Positions 9,481-19,041 are shown, counted from the first letter of the stretch. The stretch is DNA of 64,000 bases from Salinispora oceanensis (GCF_000383575.1 NZ_KB911579.1:2450523-2514522); one strand, 5' to 3'. Notes: a model not told the origin generated them from the letters alone. Numbers and translations are program-made.

Positions 9481-10092
9481 GTGGGTGAGCCAGTTCGGGT
9501 CAGCGTCACAGCGTTGGACCCCATGCTCGAGGTGGGCGCCACAACCTCGTTACGAAGTTCCCCAGACGTTGAGGTGGTGTCGGGACCCGAACGGGCGCAG
9601 GTGGCCGTGATTGTCGTCGACACGGTCGACGAGTACGTCCTGGGCATCGTCCGGGAAACACGGGCGAGCGCTACCTGCCCCGAGGTGGTCTTGGTGGCGA
9701 CGGACCTGGAGTCCTGCGCCGCCCTGCAGGCGATCGTCGCCGGGGCACGGGGTGTGATGCGGCGGCGGGAGGCCGACCCGGCCCGCCTGGCCCGCGTCGT
9801 GGTGGCTGTGGCCGATGGGGACTGCACCCTTCCGCTGGACATTCTCGACCAGTTGCCGGAGCGAGGTGCCCGTTCGCTGTCAGCGACATCCTCCACCGAC
9901 TCGCCGTTGAGTGAGAGGGAGCGAGCGGTGCTGCGACTGGTCGCTGACGGCCACGAAACCGGTGAGATCGCCCGACAGCTCTGCTACTCGACTCGGACCG
10001 TGACCAGCGTCGTGCACGACATCACCCGCCGATTCCGGCTCCGGAACCGGGCCCACGCCGTGGCCTACACGCTCCGCGCAGGTCTGCTGTGA
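9481..10092 (+). CDS. LuxR-family response-regulator-like transcription factor
   Basis: A protein of about 203 residues with a C-terminal LuxR helix-turn-helix (LSERERAVLRLVADGHETGEIA...STRTVTSVV). Its N-terminus is receiver-sized but lacks an obvious phospho-acceptor Asp set. GTG 9481 is preferred to GTG 9475 because AGGAG (9471-9475) is then 5 nt away. The stop overlaps the start of a paralogous regulator by 4 nt (GTGA), so the two are translationally coupled. They sit between the lanthipeptide genes and the NRPS genes, and either set could be the target. A missing phosphorylation site would suggest ligand or protein-protein control rather than a sensor kinase, and no kinase gene is nearby. 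Confidence 0.85.
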   Translation: MGEPVRVSVTALDPMLEVGATTSLRSSPDVEVVSGPERAQVAVIVVDTVDEYVLGIVRETRASATCPEVVLVATDLESCAALQAIVAGARGVMRRREADPARLARVVVAVADGDCTLPLDILDQLPERGARSLSATSSTDSPLSERERAVLRLVADGHETGEIARQLCYSTRTVTSVVHDITRRFRLRNRAHAVAYTLRAGLL

Positions 10093-10676
10093 AGGTGCAG
10101 GTCGAGGCCGCGGATTCCACGCTCCGCGCCACCGTGGCGACGAAGCTGCGTCTGGTCGGGATCAAGATCGTGGAGCAGCCGTTCCAGGTGCCGGTCGTGG
10201 TGGCGGCGGCGGAGACGGTCGGACGGGCGCTCCGGTCGTGCCCGCAGCCCTATCTCACCGGCGACTACCGCCTGCTGGTCCTGGCCGACGCCTTCGACCC
10301 GGCGGAGGTCAGATCCGCCCTGCGGGCGGGGGTGCGAGCGATGCTATCGACCACCTCGGCCCCGGCGAAGCTGGCCTCAGCGGTGTGGGCCACCAAGCAG
10401 GGGGAGAGCAGGATTCCCCGCGAGATCCTGCTGAAGTTGTTGCGGGACAGGGCAGGAGGAGGTCCGGATTCGGCCCCGAACCCGTCCCCCCTGACCCCCC
10501 GGCAAACAGCGGTACTGGCTCTCATGGCGGAGGGCTACCCGAATACGGCGATCGCGAAGAATCTGTCCTGCTCGGAGCACACGGTGAAGAATGTTATCTA
10601 CGACATGATGACGAGACTTCAGGTCAACAATCGGGCCCATGCGGTCGCCAGAGCGATCCGGGCCGGGCACATCTGA
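10089..10676 (+). CDS. LuxR-family regulator, paralogue of the preceding gene
   Basis: The 195-residue product shares its layout with the preceding regulator. A degenerate receiver-like N-terminus (LLVLADAFDPAEVRSALRAG resembles the end of a receiver fold) is followed by a LuxR helix-turn-helix (LTPRQTAVLALMAEGYPNTAIA...SEHTVKNVIYDMM). The two end similarly (NRAHAVA...RAG), which indicates a tandem duplication. GTG 10089 overlaps the upstream stop. The pair may form a heterodimer, but that is inference. Downstream lies a 180 nt gap before the oppositely oriented mbtH gene. Confidence 0.85.
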   Translation: MKVQVEAADSTLRATVATKLRLVGIKIVEQPFQVPVVVAAAETVGRALRSCPQPYLTGDYRLLVLADAFDPAEVRSALRAGVRAMLSTTSAPAKLASAVWATKQGESRIPREILLKLLRDRAGGGPDSAPNPSPLTPRQTAVLALMAEGYPNTAIAKNLSCSEHTVKNVIYDMMTRLQVNNRAHAVARAIRAGHI

Positions 10677-10859
10677 TCGAAGTGCCCGCGCCCTGGCCCC
10701 CAAACACATCACGGACTGACTTCAGTCGTTCATCCGGGCAGCGGGGGCGGAGCGACAGGGCCTACGTCGTCGGGACGGGTTCGCGGGGTGGAGTATGCCC
10801 CCTCGTCGCGCCGGCCGGACTCGGCAGCCGATCGACGATCGGCCTGCCGTTCCGGAGCC

Positions 10860-11051
10860 TCAGGCCATCTGTTCGCGCAGACTGCGGGGCCGCATGTCCG
10901 TCCACACCTGCTGAATGCGCTCCAGGCACTCCTGTTTCGAGCCAGCTGTTCCTTCGGCACGCCATCCCAGCGGCAGCTCCCGGTCCGCCCACCAGATCGA
11001 GTACTGCTCCTCATCGTTGAGCACAACGCGGTACACACCCTCGTCGGTCAT
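10860..11051 (-). CDS. mbtH: MbtH-like protein
   Basis: MbtH proteins are small partners needed for folding or activity of many adenylation domains. ATG 11051 is chosen because GGAGG lies 4 nt before it, giving 63 residues, the usual length; longer upstream readings have no such signal. Family hallmarks are present: NDEEQYSIW, PLGW, then a Cys/Leu helix and WTDMRP near the end. The gene is divergent from the first NRPS gene with a 185 nt shared upstream region, so a common control region is likely. It is the only MbtH in the window and presumably serves all the cluster's A domains. Confidence 0.95.
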   Translation of the reverse strand: MTDEGVYRVVLNDEEQYSIWWADRELPLGWRAEGTAGSKQECLERIQQVWTDMRPRSLREQMA

Positions 11052-11235
11052 CGTTCCTCCCGCTGTCGACACGACCATGGCGAAGTCGAGCGTGTCGCAG
11101 CCACTCCGCCACGGGAAGGGACGAATACGCAGCAAAATCTGCACCTGCGCCCTGCGGGTCCTTCCCTGTTCTCCGGACCCGCGAGCCGCGCATGCTCAAC
11201 ACCTCGGCATGAACACAGCCAGCGGAGGTGTACCG

Positions 11236-14200
11236 GTGGACAGCGTCGGAGAGGTGTCGTTCGCGCAGGAGCGGCTCTGGTTCCTCGATCAGCTGCGGCC
11301 CGGAACGCCGGACTACCTGCTGCCGCTCGCGCTGCGCATCCGTGGACCGCTTGACGTCACCGCCCTCACCACGGCACTACAGGCGATCGTGGATCGCCAT
11401 GACGTGTTGCGCACCCGCTACGTTGAGGTCGACGGCCGGCCGGTGGCCCACGTCGACCCGCACGTCACGGTCACCATCGCGCACACGACGGACCACCGTG
11501 TTCTGGAGCGAGAGCTCGCCCGCCCCATCGACATCGCCCGAGATCTGCCGTTCCGGCTCTCGCTGGCCCGTCTCGGCGACGACCACCTCCTGGTCTTCGT
11601 CGTCCACCACATCGCCTTCGACGGCTGGTCCTGGGGAGTGCTCGCCCGTGAGCTGGCCGCCGGCTACGCCGGTCGAACCACCGAGGTCAGCGGGCTGTCC
11701 GCGCAGTACGCCGACTTTGCCCGCCGGCAACGCGAGCGGTTCACCGACGAGCGCAGCCGCCGTCAGCTCGACTACTGGCGGGCTCAACTCGCCGGTGTGC
11801 CCGCCATCGAACTGCCCACCGACCGGCGGCGGCCCCGGACCTGGGACGGCGCGGGCGACGTCGTCCGTGTCGACCTGCCCGCGACCCTGCTGCGAGAGGT
11901 CGACGCGGTGGCCCGTAGCCGCCGGGTCACCCGCTTCATGGTCCTGCTCGCTGCCTTCCAGATCGTGCTCGCACGTGCCAGCGGTCAAACCGACTTCGCC
12001 ATCGGCACGCCGGTCGCCGGGCGGACCCGCGTTGCGGACGAGGACCTGATCGGTCTCTTCGTCAACTCGGTGGTGCTGCGCGCCGACCTGGCCGGCGCAC
12101 CCACTTTCGAGGAGCTGCTCACCCGCGTCCGGGACAACGCGCTCGGTGCGTTCTCCCATGCCGACACCCCGTTCGAGCGCATTGTCACGGAGCTTGCTCC
12201 GGAGCGGGATCTGTCCCGCAACCCAATCTTCCAGGTGTCGTTCAGCCTGCTCGACGTGCGGGCCCCGATGTCGCTTCCTGGGCTGGACGTCGAAGTGGTG
12301 GAGCCGCCACTGACGGGTTCCCCGTTCGACCTTTTCCTCGACGTCAACGTGCGGCCGGACGGCACGGCGACAGCACGGCTGCAATACGCGACCGCGTTGT
12401 TCGACCACGCCCGGGTGGAGCGGCTCGCCGGGGGTTTCGCCGACCTGCTGCGGGCCGTCGTCGTCGAGCCGGCAACCAGCGTCAGTGAACTGGCCGCGCG
12501 CCTGGAGCTGGGCCCGCGCGGGGAGCGCGACCGTCTGCTGTACGGCTGGAACCGCACCGCCGCGGACTTTCCCGACCAGACAGTTGATCAGTTGGTTTCT
12601 GCTCAGGTGCGGGCCACGCCGGATGCCGTGGCCGTGTGGACGACCACCGAGGAGATCACCTACGGCGAACTGGACATGAGGGTCAACCGGCTCGCGCACC
12701 ACCTGCGCGCGCTGGGCGTTCGGCCCGGCTCGCTCGTCGCCGTCCTGCTCGACCGCGGTCCCGACCTGCTCATCGCACTCCTCGCCGTGCTCCGGGCCGG
12801 AGGCGCCTACGTACCGATCGATCCCGAGTACCCGGACGCCCGGATCGCCTTCATCGTGGCCGACTCCGCCGCGGCGGTCGTGATCACCCGGTCCGCGCTC
12901 GTCGACCGGGTTGGTGACACCAGTGGACAGCACGTACTGGTGGACCGGGACCGGGCCGTTGTGGCAGCCCGGCCCTCTGCTGCCGTGCCTGCCACGGCGA
13001 CCGGCGAACAACTTGCCTACCTGATCTACACGTCCGGCTCCACCGGGACGCCCAAGGGGGTCATGGTCCACCATCGGGCGCTGACCAACTTCGTCACCTC
13101 GATCGTGCGGCGGCCCGGGCTCACGGCCGGCCAGTCAGTCGTCGCGCTCACCACGATCTCGTTCGATCCGTCGCTGCTGGAGTTGTACGTACCGCTGCTC
13201 GTCGGGGCGACGGTCGTCCTCGCCGATACCGAACAGGCCCGCGACCCGCAGCGGCTGATCGATCTGGTGGCGCTCACCCGCCCCGCGGTGCTGCAGGCGA
13301 CCCCGGCGATGCTGCGGGCGCTGCTCGAGGTTGGGTGGGTTCCCCCGGCCACGATCACCGTGCTGTCCGGGGGCGAGAAGCTGCCGACCGAGCTGGCCCG
13401 GCGGCTCGCCGCTGAAGGAGCTCCGGTGTGGGACCTGTACGGCCCGACGGAGACCACCGTATGGGTGACCTCGGCTCGTCTCGACCCGACCGGCGCGGTG
13501 GTGGACTGGTCGCCGCAGGCCAACTGCACGGTCCACCTGCTCGACCGCTACGCCGAGCCGGTGCCCATTGGCACGGTCGGTGAGCTGTACATCGGTGGCA
13601 GTTGCGTCGCGCTCGGCTACCGGGGTCAGCCCGCGCTGACCGCGGAGCGGTACGTACCCGACCCCTACTCCACCACGCCCGGCGGACGCCTGTACCGAAC
13701 CGGCGACCTGGCCCGCCGTAGCCAGGACGGCTCGGTGGAGATCCTCGGACGTGCCGATCGGCAGGTCAAGATTCGCGGCCATCGTATGGAGCCCAGCGAG
13801 ATCGAGGCGGCACTGCTCGGCCACGACGACATTCGTGCGGTCGCCGTCCACCCCACGGCCACCCCCGCCGGGGAACAGCAGCTGACCGCCTACCTCGTCG
13901 CCAGGGCGGACACCGCACCGCCGGTTGAGGAGCTACGGAGGTTCCTGCTGCGGACCCTGCCCGACTACATGCTCCCCGCGGCGTACGTGCCGATGGAGGC
14001 TCTTCCGTTGACGCCGAACAGCAAGGTCGACTACGCGGCACTGCCGGAACCGGCGACTCGGGTCGCGGTAGCGCGAGTGGCCCCGCGTACCGCCGAGGAA
14101 CGCGTCGTGGCCGACATCTGGCGGGAGGTTCTGGGGACCGGCGCCACCATCGACATGGACGATAACTTCTTCGAGATCGGCGGGCACTCGTTGCTCGCCA

Positions 14201-14373
14201 CCCGGGTCGCGGTGCGCCTCCGCGCCCAGTTGGGTGTCGACGTTCCGGTACGGGGCCTGTTCGACCACAGCACGGTGGCCAGCCTCGCCGCTGCGCTCCC
14301 TGATTATCCGCGAATCTCCCAGCGCACCACGATGCCCACGCTGACCGCCCGGCGTCGTCATAAGACGCGTTGA
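11236..14373 (+). CDS. Single-module NRPS, C-A-T
   Basis: GTG 11236 is preferred because GGAGG (11224-11228) is 7 nt upstream; ATG 11209 in the same frame has no SD. The product is about 1045 residues. It has a condensation domain (FAQERLWFLDQL near the N-terminus, HHIAFDGW active site), then an adenylation domain (IYTSGSTGTPKG, YGPTE, terminal Lys in NSKVDY), then a carrier domain (FFEIGGHSLLA). There is no thioesterase, epimerase or docking domain I can name. The pocket read by eye against GrsA is D-P-L-Q-L-G-L-V-W-K, which I do not recognise; it has no charged residue beyond the invariant ends, so a neutral substrate is likely. Starting with a C domain means it needs an upstream donor, perhaps the free carrier protein encoded later in this operon. 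Confidence 0.93.
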   Translation: MDSVGEVSFAQERLWFLDQLRPGTPDYLLPLALRIRGPLDVTALTTALQAIVDRHDVLRTRYVEVDGRPVAHVDPHVTVTIAHTTDHRVLERELARPIDIARDLPFRLSLARLGDDHLLVFVVHHIAFDGWSWGVLARELAAGYAGRTTEVSGLSAQYADFARRQRERFTDERSRRQLDYWRAQLAGVPAIELPTDRRRPRTWDGAGDVVRVDLPATLLREVDAVARSRRVTRFMVLLAAFQIVLARASGQTDFAIGTPVAGRTRVADEDLIGLFVNSVVLRADLAGAPTFEELLTRVRDNALGAFSHADTPFERIVTELAPERDLSRNPIFQVSFSLLDVRAPMSLPGLDVEVVEPPLTGSPFDLFLDVNVRPDGTATARLQYATALFDHARVERLAGGFADLLRAVVVEPATSVSELAARLELGPRGERDRLLYGWNRTAADFPDQTVDQLVSAQVRATPDAVAVWTTTEEITYGELDMRVNRLAHHLRALGVRPGSLVAVLLDRGPDLLIALLAVLRAGGAYVPIDPEYPDARIAFIVADSAAAVVITRSALVDRVGDTSGQHVLVDRDRAVVAARPSAAVPATATGEQLAYLIYTSGSTGTPKGVMVHHRALTNFVTSIVRRPGLTAGQSVVALTTISFDPSLLELYVPLLVGATVVLADTEQARDPQRLIDLVALTRPAVLQATPAMLRALLEVGWVPPATITVLSGGEKLPTELARRLAAEGAPVWDLYGPTETTVWVTSARLDPTGAVVDWSPQANCTVHLLDRYAEPVPIGTVGELYIGGSCVALGYRGQPALTAERYVPDPYSTTPGGRLYRTGDLARRSQDGSVEILGRADRQVKIRGHRMEPSEIEAALLGHDDIRAVAVHPTATPAGEQQLTAYLVARADTAPPVEELRRFLLRTLPDYMLPAAYVPMEALPLTPNSKVDYAALPEPATRVAVARVAPRTAEERVVADIWREVLGTGATIDMDDNFFEIGGHSLLATRVAVRLRAQLGVDVPVRGLFDHSTVASLAAALPDYPRISQRTTMPTLTARRRHKTR

Positions 14374-14384
14374 AAGGACCTGCC

Positions 14385-15677
14385 ATGACAATCACCGTAG
14401 ATTCGACATCCGTGCTGGAGGCGACCGCGCCGTTCGCCGCCTTCGAAAGCCTGGAGTCAGAGGTACGGTCGTACTGCCGAAAATTCCCTGCTGTGTTCCA
14501 TCGTGCTCGCGGCGCGGAGCTCTACAGCGAGGACGGCAAACGGTTCATTGACTTCTTCGCCGGTGCCGGCACTCTTAACTACGGCCACAACAACCCCTTT
14601 ATCAAACGTCGCCTGCTCGACTATCTGAACAGCGACGGTGTCGTCCATGGCCTGGACATGTACACCGTGGCGAAGCGGGAGTTCCTCACCGCGTTCAACA
14701 AGACCGTGCTGCAGCCCCGGGGCCTCGACTTCAAGGTGCAGTTCTGCGGCCCGACCGGCACCGACGCGGTGGAGGCCGCGCTCAAGCTCGCCCGCAAGGC
14801 GACCGGCCGGAGCGGGGTGATCGCGTTCAGCGGCGCGTACCACGGCATGTCTCGGGGATCGTTGGCGGTCACCGGCAGTCGCCGCGCCCGACGTGCCGGT
14901 GGAATCGGCGGCGGAGATGTCACCTTCGTGCCCTATGAGGATGGACCGCAGGGTCCGTTCGACTCGATAGCACTCATCGAGCGCATGCTCGACGACCCAT
15001 CTTCCGGTATGGAGATACCCGCCGCGGTGATCGTTGAGCCGATGCAGATGGAAGGCGGGGTCTACCCGGCCTCCGCGGACTGGCTGCGGCGGCTGCGCAC
15101 CCTCACCGAGCAACACGGGATTCTGCTGGTCGTTGACGAGATCCAGGCCGGCTGTGGGCGCACCGGCACCTTCTTCTGTTTTGAGCATTCCGGCGTCGTG
15201 CCGGATGTGGTCACAGTGTCCAAGTCCATCGGTGGCTACGGCCTGCCCCTGTCGATGTCGCTCTTCCGGCGCGAGCTGGACGTGTGGGAGCCGGGGGAGC
15301 ACACCGGCACCTTCCGCGGCAACCAGCTCGCCTTCGTCGCCGCCACCGCCGCCTGTGAGCTCTGGGGTGATCCGAAGTTTCGCACCGACATCGCGGTTGC
15401 CTCCCGGCGGTTGGAGCGCTTCCGGGCCGAGCTGACCAGCGTCGACGCCGGACTGGTCGTGCGGGGCCGAGGCATGGCCCTCGGCATTGACCTCGGACGG
15501 GTCGGCGGCCCCGATCGCGCGGAGCGCCTCCAGCGCTACGCCTTTGACCATGGCGTAATCGTCGAGCGGTGCGGGCGCCACGACGAGGTCATCAAGGTGC
15601 TGCCGCCGATAGCGATCGACATCGTCCGCCTCGACCGAGGGCTCGAGGTGCTCCGGGACGGGCTGCTCGCGGTCTGA
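14385..15677 (+). CDS. ectB: Diaminobutyrate-2-oxoglutarate aminotransferase (EctB-like)
   Basis: A class III PLP aminotransferase of 430 residues that resembles EctB, which converts L-aspartate 4-semialdehyde plus glutamate to L-2,4-diaminobutyrate. Family features seen are FFAGAGTLNYGHNN near the N-terminus, CGPTGTDAVEAA, GAYHGMS, the PLP region VDEIQAGCGRTG, and the Schiff-base Lys in VTVSKSIGGYGLP. ATG 14385 has GAAAGGA 6-7 nt upstream; the stop of the NRPS is 11 nt before it. There are no ectA or ectC genes here, so the product is more likely an NRPS building block than ectoine. The basic pocket of the second A domain encoded at 31574-37951 fits this. The general fold is certain, EctB activity likely. 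Confidence 0.9.
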   Translation: MTITVDSTSVLEATAPFAAFESLESEVRSYCRKFPAVFHRARGAELYSEDGKRFIDFFAGAGTLNYGHNNPFIKRRLLDYLNSDGVVHGLDMYTVAKREFLTAFNKTVLQPRGLDFKVQFCGPTGTDAVEAALKLARKATGRSGVIAFSGAYHGMSRGSLAVTGSRRARRAGGIGGGDVTFVPYEDGPQGPFDSIALIERMLDDPSSGMEIPAAVIVEPMQMEGGVYPASADWLRRLRTLTEQHGILLVVDEIQAGCGRTGTFFCFEHSGVVPDVVTVSKSIGGYGLPLSMSLFRRELDVWEPGEHTGTFRGNQLAFVAATAACELWGDPKFRTDIAVASRRLERFRAELTSVDAGLVVRGRGMALGIDLGRVGGPDRAERLQRYAFDHGVIVERCGRHDEVIKVLPPIAIDIVRLDRGLEVLRDGLLAV

Positions 15678-15734
15678 CCAGCAGCCGGAAGTCAGCCCGA
15701 CCCCACCCGGCCCGGACAGGGAAGAGAGCCCGTC

Positions 15735-16685
15735 ATGGCGAACCGACGCCACCTGATCTCCATCGATGACCTCACCGACACCGACCTGCGCGAGATCGTC
15801 CGGCGCGGCACCGAGTTCGCCGCCGGTGCCGCCGAGGACGCCCGATCCTTGGCCGACCTGGTCGTGGGCGTGTTGTTCCGGAAGACCTCGACCCGTACCC
15901 GGACCGCCTTCTCTGCCGGCTCACTGCGCCTGGGCGCCCGATTGATCACCTACGGTCCGGGGGACCTACAGGAAAACACCGGCGAGACGGCCGAGGACAC
16001 CGCCGCGGTGCTGTCCCGGATGATCGATGTGCTGGTCGCCCGGACCGCCGGGCCCGAGGAGGAACTGCGCGCCTACGCGAAGCAACACCGGATGGCGGTG
16101 GTCAACGCGATGAGCGCGGCCGAGCATCCCACCCAGGCCCTCGCCGACCTCACCACCCTGGCCCGGCACTTCGGCCAGGTCGAGGGTCTGCGCGTGCTGT
16201 ATCTGGGCGAGGGCAACAACACCGCCGCCGCGCTGGCGCTCGCGCTCGCCCGCTACACCGACACCCAGTTACACCTCCGTACCCCGCCCGGTTACGGGGT
16301 GCACCCGAGCGTGCTCGAACGGGCGCAGGCCGCCGCTAAACGCAGCGGGGCAGTGGTCGAACAACGGCACGACCCCACCGACCTGCCGTCGGTGGATGTC
16401 GTTTACACCACCCGCTGGCAGACCACCGGTACCACCAAGCCAACCCCGGACTGGCGGCGGGAATTCACCCCGTACCAGGTTGACGAGGCCCTGATGGCCG
16501 CCTGCCCGGGCGCGGTCTTCATGCACGACCTGCCGGCACACCGGGGCGAGGAGGTCACCGCCGCGGTACTCGACGGTCCCACGAGCATCACCTTCGCCCA
16601 GGCCGAGAACAAATATCACAGTGCGCGCGCCGTCCTGGAGTGGTGCACCGGGAACACGCCGAACTGGCGGATCGCGGGAGGTTGA
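15735..16685 (+). CDS. Ornithine carbamoyltransferase-like enzyme with altered substrate motifs
   Basis: At 316 residues this is the size of ArgF. The carbamoyl-phosphate site is intact (STRTRT; later HPTQALADL), and GNN and AENKYHSA match the family. The ornithine-side motifs differ. The usual HCLPAHRG reads HDLPAHRG (Asp about residue 265), and the DxxxSMG loop reads RWQTTG (about 227-232). Ordinary citrulline synthesis is therefore unlikely, and the gene sits in an NRPS operon rather than with arg genes. By analogy with VioL of viomycin biosynthesis, it may carbamoylate the side-chain amine of a diaminopropionyl or diaminobutyryl unit, free or peptide-bound. ATG 15735 has a purine-rich GGGAAGAGAG upstream. 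It ends 1 nt before the next start. Confidence 0.85.
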   Translation: MANRRHLISIDDLTDTDLREIVRRGTEFAAGAAEDARSLADLVVGVLFRKTSTRTRTAFSAGSLRLGARLITYGPGDLQENTGETAEDTAAVLSRMIDVLVARTAGPEEELRAYAKQHRMAVVNAMSAAEHPTQALADLTTLARHFGQVEGLRVLYLGEGNNTAAALALALARYTDTQLHLRTPPGYGVHPSVLERAQAAAKRSGAVVEQRHDPTDLPSVDVVYTTRWQTTGTTKPTPDWRREFTPYQVDEALMAACPGAVFMHDLPAHRGEEVTAAVLDGPTSITFAQAENKYHSARAVLEWCTGNTPNWRIAGG

Positions 16686-16686
16686 G

Positions 16687-19041
16687 ATGTCCGAGCACGT
16701 CGAGTTGCCCGTCGGGGGGTGGCGGCTGTGGAGCCAGTTCGCGCTACGGGGGCCGGGATTTCCCGCTGCCGGAGTGCTGGCGTTGGCCCCCGCCGGCCTG
16801 GCTGAACACGCCGACAAGTTCGACGCCGGCATCGTCCCCTCCGGGGCGGAATGGGCGGCGTTCGAACGGGACTTCGACGAGGCGATGGTAGCGACCGCGC
16901 AGGAGCTACAGCGGATCGCCGCGCTGCCGATGTTCCGGGCGGCCCTGGCCTGGCAGAACCGGCAGTTGCTGGACTCCGGCATCACCCCCTTCCTCGCCTG
17001 GACGCCGAGCGCCGCGGGCCGGACCAGCATGCCGCGGCAGCGCGAGGAACTGGTCGCCCACTACTGGCAGCGGTTCTGCGTCAAGAACGACACCATCGGC
17101 TTTTTCGGCCCGGTGGGCTGGGGGCGGTGGGATCTCTCGACCAGTGGAATCGTGGTTGAACCCGGCACCGGGCTCGTCGACGCTGCACGGGTTTACTTCT
17201 CCAGTTGGGCGATCGACCACGTAGCCCGCGCGATCGAGGCAGACTCCGCCGTACGGCCGTGGGTCCCACCCCGCAGGCTGTCGTTCGTACGCCGCGTCGG
17301 TCACACCGTCGCCATGCCAGGCCGCCCCCCTCAGCAGATCCTCCGGTTCCACGGTGACGTTCTGGACCTGTGCGACGGGGTGCGCACTGCCGCCGAGATC
17401 GCGGAGCTGTTGACCGTGCCGGTGTCGGCCATCGAGGAGGCACTGACCGAACTGCTCCGGCGCCGCTGGATCGTACGGCGGCTCGAGGTTCCGACCAGCG
17501 CCTACCCGGAGCGATGGCTGCGCTCGGCGGTGGAGCGGGTCACCGACGACCCGGTTCGTGCCCGCGCCCTCGCGAAGCTCGCCGTCGTCGAACGCGCCCG
17601 GGACCGGGTACACGCGGCCGGAATGGACGCCGACGCGCTGGCTGGTGCGCTCGCCGATCTGGAGACCGATTTCGCCACGGTGACCGAGCAGGCCGCCGCC
17701 AGGGCGAAGGGCGCCCGGGTCGCACCGTGCCGATCACTGCTGTACGGGGACGCCCGTCGTTCGGCGACCGCGACGATCGGCACCGCGATCCGGGACGAGC
17801 TGACCCCGCTCGGGCTCTTCCTCACCGCCGCCCGTTGGATGACCAACCGGTTCGCCGACCGGGTCGGTGCCCGAATCCGCGCAGCCTACGAGCGGCTGCG
17901 CGACGAACACGGCAGTGTTGATCTCGGTGCGCTCTGGTTCGCCTGCCTGCCGGTGCCGCACCCGGAGTCCGCGGCCGACGTCGCGGCGGTGCAGGCCGAA
18001 CTCCGTGCACGGTGGGCCGAGCTCGTTGACGCGCCGGCCGGGACCCGACGGGTGCAGCTTCGTTCCGCCGACATCGCCGGTCGGGTGTACGAGCTGTTCG
18101 CCGAGCCCGGAAATGGCTGGAACATCGCCCGCTATGTCAGCCCGGACCTGCTGGTGTGCGCCGAGGACCCGGAGGCGGTCGACCGCGGCGAGTTCGAACT
18201 GGTGCTGGGCGAACTCCACGTCGCGATGAACACTGTCGGCGCCTCCCTGTTCGTGATGCAGCACCCGGACGTCGACTCGCTGTTGGCCGAAACCAGCCGG
18301 GACTTTCCCGGTCCGCGCCTGATGCCGATGCTGCCCAAGGAACAACCGCCGCGCTGGTCGGCCCGGAGCCGGCCGGCCCTGGTGCGGCCCGAGGACTACG
18401 TCGTGGCACTGGTGGACCACACGGGCGACCCGAGCCGTCCCCGCAACCTCCTGGCTGCGGACATCCGAGTCGAGGAGCACGCCGGTCGGCTGGTACTGGT
18501 ACTGCCCGACGGCGCGGAGTTCGACGTTCTCGATGTTTTCGGCAACGCGCTGACCAACCGGGTGATGGACCGGTTCACACTGCGTGGCGACTCCCCGCAC
18601 GCGCCGCGGATCACCATCGATCGGACCGTCGTCGCCCGCGAGTCCTGGCGCGTTCCGGCCGCCGACGTGCGGTTCGCCCACGACAAGAGTGAGGCCCGTA
18701 GATTTGTCTACGCGCGGGGGTGGCGGGCGGAGCTGGGGCTGCCCCGGTTCGTGTTTGTGGTGATGCCGACCGAGCCACGGCCGTTCTACGTTGACTTCGA
18801 CAGCCCCGTTTACGTGAACATCCTCGCCAAGGCCATCCGTCGGCTTGGCCGCAAGGATCCCGAGGCCCGGTTCACCGTCACCGAGATGCTACCCACCCCC
18901 GAGCAGGCCTGGCTCACCGACGACGCCGGTGACCGCTACACCGCTGAGCTCCGGTTCGTCGCCGTCGACCAGACGGTGGCGGCGCCCGAAGGGGCGGCGG
19001 CCACGGATGCGGTGGCCGCCACGGTCGGGGGCAGCCGGTGA
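16687..19041 (+). CDS. LanB-like protein, glutamylation-type region only (copy 1)
   Basis: Full class I lanthipeptide dehydratases use Glu-tRNA to glutamylate Ser/Thr and then eliminate glutamate with a separate SpaB_C domain. This 784-residue protein aligns by pattern only with the N-terminal glutamylation region. It has a GPGFPAAGV start, a VKNDTIGFFGPVGWG segment where LanB proteins have 'R.TPFGLFAG', and FYVDFDSPVYVNIL near the end. No elimination domain follows, and no separate SpaB_C gene is in the window. Peptide aminoacyl-tRNA ligases (PEARLs) share this truncated plan. ATG 16687 follows the carbamoyltransferase stop by 1 nt; its own stop overlaps the free A domain gene by 4 nt. What it acylates, if it does, is unknown. 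Confidence 0.85.
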   Translation: MSEHVELPVGGWRLWSQFALRGPGFPAAGVLALAPAGLAEHADKFDAGIVPSGAEWAAFERDFDEAMVATAQELQRIAALPMFRAALAWQNRQLLDSGITPFLAWTPSAAGRTSMPRQREELVAHYWQRFCVKNDTIGFFGPVGWGRWDLSTSGIVVEPGTGLVDAARVYFSSWAIDHVARAIEADSAVRPWVPPRRLSFVRRVGHTVAMPGRPPQQILRFHGDVLDLCDGVRTAAEIAELLTVPVSAIEEALTELLRRRWIVRRLEVPTSAYPERWLRSAVERVTDDPVRARALAKLAVVERARDRVHAAGMDADALAGALADLETDFATVTEQAAARAKGARVAPCRSLLYGDARRSATATIGTAIRDELTPLGLFLTAARWMTNRFADRVGARIRAAYERLRDEHGSVDLGALWFACLPVPHPESAADVAAVQAELRARWAELVDAPAGTRRVQLRSADIAGRVYELFAEPGNGWNIARYVSPDLLVCAEDPEAVDRGEFELVLGELHVAMNTVGASLFVMQHPDVDSLLAETSRDFPGPRLMPMLPKEQPPRWSARSRPALVRPEDYVVALVDHTGDPSRPRNLLAADIRVEEHAGRLVLVLPDGAEFDVLDVFGNALTNRVMDRFTLRGDSPHAPRITIDRTVVARESWRVPAADVRFAHDKSEARRFVYARGWRAELGLPRFVFVVMPTEPRPFYVDFDSPVYVNILAKAIRRLGRKDPEARFTVTEMLPTPEQAWLTDDAGDRYTAELRFVAVDQTVAAPEGAAATDAVAATVGGSR

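Noticed and set aside
10915..11235. N-terminal extension of the first NRPS frame
   Set aside because: It overlaps mbtH on the other strand and has no NRPS-like sequence; GTG 11236 has a proper GGAGG.
14385..15677. Glutamate-1-semialdehyde aminomutase or ornithine aminotransferase
   Set aside because: The start (FFAGAGTLNYGHNN) and NRPS context fit EctB better, though all are class III.
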